Below, piece by piece: positions 9,442-21,400 of a stretch of DNA of 64,000 bases; within the stretch, counting starts at the first letter, position 1, and each line of letters begins with the position of its first letter. The DNA lies in the IMG/VR virus record IMGVR_UViG_3300010885_025649, positions 1 through 64,000 of that record. One strand, written 5' to 3'. This DNA comes from a virus. The notes below the pieces were generated by a model. The model had not been told where the DNA came from. It saw nothing but the letters and a program-made list of their open reading frames with translations, and searched no databases. Made by a program: the position numbers and the translations under genes.

Positions 9442-9474
9442 TATAATAGTATTACTATTTGAAATTACTATTAT
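9442..9474 (+). promoter_or_regulatory. TATAAT box and triple AATAGTA/TACTATT half-sites over the giant-gene start
   Basis: The 51-base gap before the giant gene contains a perfect TATAAT at 9442-9447. It also has an arm ATAATAGTA (9443-9451) whose reverse complement TACTATTAT recurs at 9466-9474, covering the A and T of the start codon. A third half-site TACTATT lies at 9453-9459. There is no Shine-Dalgarno sequence before the ATG at 9473. The layout could be an operator or a start-occluding hairpin; which one is inference. Confidence 0.4.
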
Positions 9475-12400
9475 GGCTAGTACAAATGAACAATTAAGAG
9501 CACTAGGAATAACAGGGGAGGTATATAACACCTCCTCTCGTTCTAGTGTTCTTTTTACATCAAGAGGAACTAGCACAAAAGCATTTGATAGGTTACTAAC
9601 TAACGGCAATAAAATAACTAATGTATTACAATACCACATAAATCCTACAGGAGCATTAGGTGGAAAGCTAGTTAATAATGCTACTAATATTTATAGAGCA
9701 AATGATTATAATTCTAGACGCCACCCAGACAGTAGAATTAAACAAGTCCCTAATTATATAGAAGGACCAACTAGAGATAGTTATACTCACATTAAGTTGT
9801 ATGGGGGCACCAAGACTTCCATGTTCAGTACTTCAGGTGCTGGAGGTGGAAATACTCAAGACTTTGGAGAAGAGAGTGAGATAAACCTAAACTATATTTC
9901 TCCTAAGCTAAATAATCTAGAACGGACATTTGTTAAAGATTATTTAAGTGGCAATGCTAAAGATCAGTATCATGATAAAGATATAGCTTTATACTATCAA
10001 GATTATAAAACCCCTGGCATTAGTACAGAAGAAGCTAAGTTAATTAACGCTGCCCAAAAGGGTGACACTATTAATATAGGTAGTGCCACTTTAAGTAGTA
10101 ATAGTATTGTGGGTGCTGCACTAGAAGCTGCTTTAGCTAGGGGTGCACAAGTTAATATTGCTACTACCGTTGATGGAAGTAATACAACAACTACAGCAAG
10201 AACACTAAGTCACTATTCAAACTTAGGTGCAACAGTATTCCCTACTAATGTAGATGGAGTTATACTCCATGCTAACTTCTTAGGAATTAAATATAAGAAT
10301 AAACCTGAAGTAAGTTTAATAACTTCTTTTAGAGCAAGTGCTAAGGCTCAAAGTACTTATGGAGAAACTCAAACTAACCTAGCCATAGAACTCCATGGAG
10401 CAGAAGCTTCCAGTATTAATAAATATATAAATTCTGTATTATTCAAACCAGGAAATGGCCAAGCACCCAGTGCTGTAGGAATTGGTAATAGATTAGCTGA
10501 ACTGGGTAATTCAAATTATCTAAGCGCATTAGTTAATATGAGTGATGCAGTTAATGTTCTTTATACTATCCAAGCAGATATTAGTGGAGATTTATTAACC
10601 AGATATTACAGTGCTAATCAACAAGGATTAACTGGTAGAGCCAGACAGATATATTTAACTCAACCCATCTTTACTGGAGAGCCTGTAGCAGAACAGTTAT
10701 ATTATGTAACTAGAGGAAGTGCTGCTCCTAGTTACGTTAAGGTATTAGATACTATTAGAAGTAGTCCAACTATTTATAATGCTATTAATGGATTTGTGAA
10801 TCAAGCTGTAAGACCTAAAGATGAAACAGCTTTTGGGGCATTTGCTTTTGGCTTCTTAGGGGGACAAGGAGGATTCTTTAAAGGAAATGAGAATCCTATT
10901 CTATCTATATTAGCGGCACCAGCAAGAGGAATAGATAATCTATTCCGGACTCAACGAGCGCCTTTTAATAATGGTGTTTATGGAGCATTAATAGCAGGTA
11001 GCATTGGTTCTATTACTGCAGGAGTTATAGTAAGACAACGCTTTAATAATAATCTAGGATTTATAGCAGGAGCATTAATAGGGGGAAGTATTGGAGCAGC
11101 AATGAACCAAACTCCATCTAATATGTTTAGTACTCCTGGAGTTAAACTAATGGCATTAAACAAAGCTAATAAAGGAGATTTGCAAGATACTAATGCTCCC
11201 GGCCCAGCAGAAAGTCTTATTGGAAATCTATTTAATTCTGTACAATCTGTAGGATTATCCGCATTAATGTATGGAATACAATCTAGAATTGCACCTTTAG
11301 TAATGGATTATATATTCCAAAGCAGTGCTACTACTGCAGCTTTGATGAATAATATTAGTGAAGATCTAAGTAAAATGCCTCCGGGTACTTCTAATGTATC
11401 TAAATTCTTTAGAAGTATTGGAGTCTTTGGTGCTAAAAGTGTTGGACTTGTTAATACTATTGGTAACTTAAATAGTATTCGTAGAGGAATTGCTATTGGT
11501 AACTTAGGATTATATGGATCCTTTGCTAGAGATCTCTTTGGATTAGATATGTTAGTCCAATTAAATAGACCTATAGGTAATGCTACAGGAAATTATACTC
11601 ATGGAGTTGAAGTCTATCATAAAATAGGAGCTGAAAATCCTGGTGTTCTTATTAGACCAGGAGATGATTTTAGAGGTAAGTTAGATCCTATTTTAGATAA
11701 AGGTTATAATATCCAACTAAGTACAGTTTCAAGAGATCCTGAAATCTTACGTCAATATGGTAGAGGAATATTCCGGGAATCCAGTTCATCGGGGTTATTG
11801 GGAAGAGTTAATAAGAAAGTTATAGCAGAGGCGTTAAATACTATTCTAGACTTAAACTCCAGAATACATTTAAAAGATGGAACCTTTGGATTAGCACATA
11901 CTACTTATGGTAGAGCATTTGGTACAGTAGACCAAGAGTTAACCGGAGACTTAAATACACGATTAAATACTGATATTGAAAGCTTTATTAAAACACATCA
12001 TCCAACTGCTACCGTATTAGAAATAGCGGAAATAAAACGCAGGATAATATTTGGTAACGAAGTAGAGATAAATGGAAATAAAGTACGAGCACCAACTTAT
12101 CAATACCTTACTGAGGCTGGTATAGATAATATAGATAGATTGTTTGGATATTACAGACAAGGAATGAATATCTTAGGAGCTATTTATGTTAACCCCATGA
12201 TATTTGCTCTCGGGAACAAACCAAAAGATACTTCATTAACCATTAAGGATTTACTAGCTGCTATTCAAGAAGGAACCTCTAATGTATTTGGATTACCTTT
12301 AAACTTATTTGATAATGATGATAAGTTAAAAGCACTATTTAAAAGTAATAATGATGAGGGGCCTCTTAAATACTTTAGTAGTAAAGGCAAAGCCATTACT

Positions 12401-15400
12401 CAATTGTTTCTACAAGATGCTAGTAACAAAAGTATATCTGCAGACTTATCAACAAACTTAAATACTAATGATAGAGAGGTAAGATCACTAAGGGGATTCT
12501 TTGGTAAAGAATCTAGTGCGCTTGGAGAAAAGATAGCTTTATTAGGAGCTGAAAATAAATTAGCTCTTAGAGGATTAGCTGGATTAAAGTTATTAGGAAT
12601 GACACTACCACTTACTTTAGTAGGATTAGCTTTAGGAGATCAACCAGGAAACTCTTTAACTACAGCTACTACAATGTTATTTGATCAACTACAAAACGGA
12701 CCATCTCTATATGGATCTAAGCTATTAGGAGGTCTAGCAAAAGTAGGTGGAATTAATCAAGACTATTTTACTGGAGGTGTTAAACCCGCATTAGGGTTTA
12801 GTTTAAATCCATTTTATTTAAAGAGAGCAGGCATCGCCACAAATCCTAATGGAACTCCTTTAATGTATTCCGATGGTACCTATCAGTATGTAGATAAAGG
12901 AAGAGACTGGAAAGAAGATCTGCAATTAACTGGGCAATTATCTTTAGAAATTGGTGGAGGTCTTTTAGCTTATAATGCTATTAAACATGGAGTAGGATTA
13001 GCTACTGATTTAGCAGATTTAAAAGCAGGAGGTACTCGCAGCTTAGAAAGAATTATTGGGAGTAGATTAAATAGATTAGCTGGAGAAACTGTATTACCCG
13101 CATTAGCCTTACTTACCTTTGGAGCCGTAGATACGGCTGTGGATAGTCTAGTACAAAAGGTAAGTCCTTATGGAGTTAACTATGGCATGTCCTTTATGTT
13201 ACTTAGTGGTGTTGCTGGAGCAGGTATAGGAGCCGTATTTAATAAAGATTCAGGGCGTATTAAAGCAGGTGCTAAAGGGGCAGTTGGTGGATTATTACTG
13301 GGTGCGGTAGCAACCATGATTGCAGAGTTTGCTACTACATTAGGTGTAGATGCAATTAGAGGTGCCGCTGGATTAATCTCTGGAAGACCTATAGATGATG
13401 CAGTAATGAATAATACTGTAGAAGGTTCTCTAAGAAATACTTATAGATATGCTTTAAGTATTGGAGATATGGCAGGAGCTATTAGAGCTAGAGCAGAAAT
13501 GCAAAGTATGGGATTCTATATAGATAATTCTAATAGTAGATTAAGTCATTCTATAGCTACACAGTTAGGAACAACTCCGGTAGCACAAAATGCTATCTCT
13601 TTAAATATAGATAATAGTGGAGCAGTCATACCTACTCTTAGTTTCCAATTACCTTTATTAGGCTTTGGAGTTAATTTAGAATCACCTGTAAAGTTTGCCT
13701 TTAGATCTAACCAACAATTATTATTAGCTAGGGATCCAGATCAGAATTATAGTAAGGTATATGAAGGTGGTTTAGTATTACCACAACAATTAGGAATGCC
13801 TAATATGTTAGGTATGGGATTAGGAGCCATTGCTGGTATAGCAGCTAAAGGAGCCTTTACTAGATTCGGATTACCAGCAATAGTTCCAATGGCTCTTGGA
13901 GGACTTATTGGAGGATTTGGATTTAATGCTTATAACAGCCTTACTAATAAAGATAAACCAAAACAAGGAAGTCTAAGTATTGAATACAATTCTGGTAATG
14001 ATTTAGAGAAGTTAATGTTAGGTTATACAGCAATAGCTCCTATATTAGTAAGCAGTCAATTAATCAGTGGTGCTTTTATCAACACGGGTATTGGATTAGC
14101 TAATAGTTCCACAAATGAACTAGTACAAAAAGCTGGAGGTACTCTAATAGGTTTAGGATATAAAATAAGTACTAATCCTATAGTTAGCGCTGCTCGAATG
14201 ATGGGAGGGCACGCTAATAATTTAGTAGGTGGACAATGGGGATTATTTAATAATACTTATGGATTAATTAATAGAGACCGAGGAATTCCAGTTATCCCAT
14301 TAAATGATAAATTACCCGGGGGTAAAATTCCAGAAAGGTCCGTAACACATTTACCAGCATTCTTAGTAAAAGGTATAGGTAAAACAGTTAAGTATGCAGC
14401 AGCTTATATGTTATTATCTAACATGTTTGATTTAAATAAGACTATACCTTTAGGAAATGGTAATACAATACCCACATTATTTAGTCCTACAGCAGCCTTA
14501 ATTACAGGAACTTATGCTAGCTTAAAATACGGTCCTAGATTATTACCAGAAGGTAGTATAAAAGAGTTTGCTAATATTATTGGTGGAAGTAGAAGTAGAG
14601 CATTAACCTCTATGTTCGCTGTTATAGGGGCAACAGCATTATATACTTTAAGTGCACAAACCACAAATGGAATTCCAACACCAAGAAAGTCTGTAGCAGC
14701 ATTAAATAACATTGCAAGTATTCCTTTTATAGGAAACCCTCTAGCTAAGATAACTGACTTCTTCTATGGAGTTAGTAGAAATGCATCTATACAAGATAGA
14801 TACACAGTTATCCCTACAGTATTTGGAGGAATTCGTACAGGAACAAATACCAATTCATTACTTACCGGAGATTTTGGAAGTCCTATTGTAAGAAAGCGTG
14901 GTGGTGCTGGTCTTATTACTTCTGATATAACCACAGCATTAAGTTCAGGATCTTTTAGTGGATTATTATATTTAGGTGCTGCCCAGAACACTACATTAAC
15001 TATTACAGGTAATCAAGGATCTAGTTTTACTAAAATGGGCAATTACACATTACCCAGAAATAGCTATGTGCAGATGATTTTCCAAGGAGCAGATTTATCT
15101 TATGCCTATAACTTATTACCCAGCGGAGATAAAGCACAAAAACAAAGAGCATTAGCTAGATTTAATGTAATCAAAAATGCTGGCCCTAATCCTAAGAACA
15201 TATTAAAGGCATTAAATACGCAACGCCCCGGATTCAGTCAGCAAGATTATAGAACTAGTTCCCCATTATTTAGTTCAGCTACTTTAAAAGCAGTTCATTC
15301 TGAGTTAATATTAGCTGCATTAAAACAGCGGCAATTTGTCACTGAATATATCTTAAAGAATCCTTCTGAGGATATCACAAGTTATTTAGATAGTTTAGGT

Positions 15401-18400
15401 GTAGATAAAATGCTTAATGGGATAGGTGCTTTAAGTAAGCAAGTCATCCTACCTGTGCGCGGTAACTTCTACTGGAACAGAACTGCTGTAGGAGGCCCTG
15501 TAGGAGCCGGCCCAACAGGACATCCCTATTTTATTGGTGGTGGGGAAGTAGATACCAGTGCTCAATTAACCTTACAGAACTTTAATTATAATAGTTTACA
15601 AACTGTACAAAATGCCGCGGCTAATGATAAAGCATTAACTATATTTAATCTTGGATTAATAAGTCTTAGTGGATTAATATTAGCAGGACCTTTACTGGGT
15701 AATCTATTTACTAATGCCTCTAGAAGAACAAATATTGATAGATACGTGGCTGAAGGTGGTGGTCAGCGTTCTATGATTAACATAGGAGCTTATAATACAG
15801 AGCGGGGAGGCAACCAATTATTAGCAAAAGTAGCCTTATCTGGTGCTGGGGATAGTAATCTGGGTACTTTAGCTTATCTTGGGGGCTTACCTATTTATCA
15901 TACTGATGTTATACCAGGTAGTTATAAAACCGCATATGACAACGTTTCAAAGAATATATCAGAATTATATGTGGGAGACGCGCAACGAAAGCTTAATACT
16001 ATAGACAGAAATAACATCGCTTCAGTTAAAGAGTTTGCTGAATTAATCCATGGAAAGCTAACAGACTTACGTAACTCAATGTTCACAGGCTCTGAGAATA
16101 TTACGAATGAATTAAACGCACGGCCGGATATTGTAGCTAAATTTGATCCACATAGAGATAGAAATAGATTAGCTAAAATATCTGAATTAGATAAAGTATT
16201 AGCCGGATTACGAGCTGATATAGATTCCGCAGTAGATCCGCATAGATTATTAGAAAAGACTCTAAGCCGTAGAGAGCCATTTAGAGATGTAAGTGCTGCG
16301 GGGGTATTTAAACTGATGGGCTTTGAAGTAGACCCGGGTGGTAATACTTTAGCCAGAATGGCTACATGGTTTGGAGAACGAATTCCAGGAGCTAAAAGTA
16401 TATATGATTTTATCCGCCCTAATAAATTAACCAAGGCAGCTAGAGCAGAAGATCCTCTAAGACTACACACTATGAGTAGTGCAGAATCTGATCGGATATT
16501 AAACGGTTTAGGTGTTAAAGAAAGCGAGCGGATTAAAGCTAGTATCTTTACAGATGTGGAAAATCAAGTAGCCGGGAAAACCGCATTAAGGATTATGGGA
16601 AGTACTGGTGCAGGTGTTATTGGAACCTTACAGAACTTAGCTATTACAAGTATGTTCTTAGATGTTGGGGATAGTAGGCGCAGTATGGTTTATAGAGAAA
16701 ACCAAGCAACAACAGCGCTTGAAACCACTTCTTTATTCTTAGGTACTCATATGGCTACTCAAGTATTAACTACTGGAGGAAAAGCCGCATATGAATTAGC
16801 TACTACTGGAACAATGAATAGAGTAGGATTAGTCGCTATGTTTGCCAACCCTGAAGTAAGTTGGCTCCCCGGCCTTTTTATAGCCGGTGCCACCATGTTT
16901 GGTCCAACAGTATTAGACTGGATGGATCATATGGGTGTACCCGGGATTAAAGGCTTCAAACAAGGTGTAGGAAGTAATCTAGAACGTGCTGCTAATTGGG
17001 CAGATAAAGGATTAAATACTAACCAAAGTGTAGGGAGTACTTCTTTAGGATTCGCGGCATTAACAGCCTTAACTATCTTTACTGCAGGTGGAGGTTTCAT
17101 TGCTGCGGGAGTGGCCGGAGGTGTAGTTGCAGCCGCTAACTCTTTAGCTAATAAAGGTACTAAGGCTACCCCTGCCCAACAATTAGCTAATACTCTTCAA
17201 GCAATACAGAATATTCCTGGAATTGGTCCTAATGTTATAAGACCTATATGGGAAAAAGCTAATGACTTATTTGAGAGTACTTATCAAACTTTAGCAAATC
17301 AAATTAGAGGAGGCTTACAAGCAGATCCTAAGAGTTTCTGGTGGGGTGTTGCTGAAGGAATAGTAGAAGGTTCTTCTGGAAGAAATCTATTTGAGGATAG
17401 AACTAAAATAAACAGTGCTCAGAGTATGTTCTTAAGTGGTTATTATAGAGGTTCTCCACTATTCAGTGTTAATAATAGAGACTATAAAGCTTTAGGATAT
17501 GACGCTAACTACCAGAAGTTCCTAGCAGATACACATGAGCAGGAACAAAGTAGATTAAACACAGACACATTAATTAGCACAAGAATATTACACAAGACTG
17601 TATTAAACGGTATAGCATATTCTGGAGATTATCAAGATGAAGTCTTTGCTAATAGATTAATGGGAGGAAGTCAAGGAAGAATCTTTACTAAAGGTAGTAG
17701 AGCTATAGATAATCTATTAATGCTTTCTATTACTAGTAGAGCAGAAGATACTCAATGGGTATTTGGATCTGTATATAACCGAGCTGTAGAAAGAGAAACT
17801 ATTAAGAATAGTGGTGTAGCTATAGGAGCTATGCTACTACCTACATTAGGTGCTATGGCTACGCTAGGTGGTGCTGGCTATATAGCCAGCAGAGCAGCTA
17901 AGCGAGGTCGTCCACCAAGTTCAGGAGGTCTTACTGAACCTGAGGCACCAAAACCTAATCTACCTGATCCACCTAATCAAGGAGTTCTATTAGAAGAGAG
18001 GCCTGCATCACAAAGAAGAGTATTAACTCAAGCGGAGCAAACTCATGACTTCTTAATATGGCGTAATGAAACTGCTGAAGGTAAAATTGCATATAAGAAT
18101 CATGGCGTACATGCTAGGGGTATATATAATAAATTATATGGAGTTACGGGGCATCAATCTAGTGAGGCTTATGTAAAACCTTTAATGGGTAATGAGGCCC
18201 AGCATGATTATAGGCTATGGTTACAAACTGCTGAAGGTAAAGCCGCCACTATAGAAGGCAAAGGTAGTTTTGATGATTACTTTGACTTGTTTGGATTTAA
18301 AGGTCATCAACCTAAACCTAGTCCACAACCAGTAATACAAAATAAGTTAAATCCAGAGCAGTACTTAGAGTCAGCAAAGCTTGCAGCTACTCGCCCCTCA

Positions 18401-21400
18401 GTTCAAGGTCCTGCAAAGAATCCTACAACTAGTCCATTAAGCACTCCTACTGCTCCATTAGCAGCGCCTATTAGTACTCCTGTAGCACCAGTAGTTAATC
18501 AATTACAGCCGCCAAGTGATGTCACAACAACTCCTTTAACACTAGAAACAACTCCACATACACCAATCACTAATAGAAGATCATACACTTTGGGAGAGCA
18601 TACACAAGGATTAGGAGGTTTAGTACTCGGGGTAGGTTTAGTTGCTACTGCTTGGTCTTTTAGAGAAGCTCAAATGACTAACTTTAAAGACACAGATGCT
18701 GATACAAATCTCTTTATTAGTTCAGCAGGAGTAGCAACACAACTTCTGGGAGGTAAAGCAGGAGTAATTGGTAATACCATTTTAGGTATAGGTATGATTG
18801 GACTACAAGCTAAAGTTGCTGCAGAGAACCAATGGAAGAATCAAGAAGCTAATGCAAATGTAGTAGGAATTGGAAGTAATATATTAGGTAACTTAGCTGG
18901 ATTTACTGCTTTAAGTGCAGTGGCAGAAGGTTTAGGAGGAGTAGCTGGTATAGCTGCAGGAGTGGGAGCAACAACAGGATTAGCAGCAGCAGCCGTCCCA
19001 ATAGCAATTGGTGCAGCAATATTAGGCGGCGCCGCACTTATAGGGGCAACAGCAGAGTGGATTGGAAAAGGAATATATAATAATGTAACCAAACCACAGC
19101 CCGTATCACAGGTCTCAAAACCAGTTACAGTTAGTAATAAATATGTTAATGTGGCCCCTGTATATAAAAATCCAGTTAGTAATAATATACAAGTAGATAA
19201 AACCAATACTGATTATATTAGTGTATATCATTCTAATAGAAGCCCAGTAAGTACAAGAGTGCATTTAGCTAATACTGGTAGTCCACCTATTAGTGATTAT
19301 GTTGGTATGTATCATTCTAATAGAAGTCCTATAAGTAGTAAATTAAGTCTACCTAAACCTGTTCCACATATAGCAGAGTATGTAAGTAAGTACTCGTCTA
19401 GTAGAAGTCCTATTAGTAGTAAACTGCCTTTAACTAAAGTTACTAGTTCACCAATTATCAAATATCAATCTACTAGAAACCCAACCAGTACTAGAATAAA
19501 TCTATCAAATCCTATTAGCAGTTTTATTGATAGACCAGCTCACTTTAATAATCTTAATCCCGCTGAATATGTAAGTAAATATGTATCAAATAGAAGTCCT
19601 ATTAGTACTAAAATTAATCAACACAAAACTAATACTTTAGGTTCAGTTAGTAATACAAAACATATTAATACCAATCCATATTATGCAGTGATTGCTCATG
19701 TAGATGATGATAGAATAAATAGTAATCTTATAGATACAAGACAACTAACATCTTTAAACCAACTTAAGGAAACTTTAGTTAGTATCAAACATAAAGCTAA
19801 TGGACAACATGTAATATTAGATTTAGATACTCATGGTATAGAAGGAAGAGGCTTCGCATTTACAAAAACTGCGCATGGTAAGACTACAGTTAGCGCAATG
19901 TCTGCTAAATATCTTAATAGACAATTGTATGAAGCTGGGTTTAAGAAAGATGACATCACAGTTATTTTAGAAACTTGTAATGCTTATTTCTCTTATAATA
20001 GTTCAAAGAGTGGATTCAAAGCTACTTCAAAAAGTGATATTGAAAAAGCAGAATCTAGAATAAATTCTAGTAAAGCTACAGCTACCTTATTAGACACTAA
20101 TAAAGAAACACCCATAGAGTATAAAATGTATGGGCGCCGGTCAGGTAATTACGAATACTTAGCATTAGCACAATATGTAGGAAATGTAGAATTACAGGGT
20201 CCAGCTAATAGAACAGAGATTGTTGAAGTGCATGGAAATTATAAAGGCTCTGTAGATACCAACTATCCACTGACGTTCCTAAATATACACGATCAAATAA
20301 TCGCAAGTATAAATTCAAACTATATTGAACAATATCCTTCTGGCAGAAGCCCTGTAAGCACAAAGCACAGTAAAAATATATTCCAAAATATCTTTGAGTT
20401 CTTCTTCGGTAAGCCTGTTGCAGCAGATACTTTAAAGGATCCAAGTAATTGGTTAACTAATAGTCAATACACAGCATTAACCAAAACTGCAGGCGCTAGT
20501 AAATTAGAGCAGAGAGTTAATAAGAGTCTACCTGCATTAAATACTAAAGGAACGCCTCTACAAAGTATTCAGAAGAAACCTAATACATTAGACTATATAC
20601 AATCCGCTACTATGAACTTCTTTGATCAGATAAAAGAAGACTTTAATTATATTCTAAATAGAGTTGGTAGTGGTTTAAATAAAATAGGTAATGGAATTGG
20701 CCATGCTATTTCTAATTCAGTAGATGGTATTGGAAAACTATTCGGCAAAAGCTCACAAACCTTTGACCAACAATCCCCAACGTTAATGGCAAATCTTATG
20801 AGAGATTTCAGTCTCACAAAGGAACAAGCCGCGGGAATAGTAGGTAACTTAGGTCATGAGTCTGCGGGGTTACAAGCAGGTATACATCACATTGGATCTA
20901 CAAGCAGTAATGCGGGTATAGGTTGGGCACAATGGGTTGGACCCAGACGTAAAGCCTTTGAGCAATACTTAACTATGACCAATCAAAAGGCTACTGATGC
21001 AAATGCCAATTACGGCTTCTTAAAGCAGGAATTAATGGGGCAATACAGAAGTGCCATTAAAGAAGTCAGAAAGCAATCTACCGTACACAACTCCATGGTT
21101 GTATTCGAGAAGATTTACGAAGGGGCTGGTATAAAGAATTATGCTAGCAGAGAAAGATATGCTAACCGCGCTTTAGCTACATTGGGTAGTATATCTACCA
21201 CAGCAACAGTTAGTAATAATTCAGAAGCACTATTCCCTATAGTTGGGTACAGCTCTTTAACAGCTCCTGTAAGAGGTCAATTTGGTACCCAGAGGCCCGG
21301 GCATGTACACCAAGGTACTGATTATGGTATCCCAGTAGGAACAGGCCTTGTAGCCCCATTAAACGCCACTGTAAGTGAAGCCGGAAGTAATTCCAGTATG

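Noticed and set aside
15922-16470. Open 182-residue frame on the minus strand inside the giant gene
   Set aside because: It is antisense to a continuous, well-supported + frame, shows no motif and no ribosome binding site, and its composition mirrors the opposite strand.
18841-19206. 121-residue minus-strand frame rich in Ala/Pro
   Set aside because: Antisense image of the Gly/Ala-rich segment of the giant protein.
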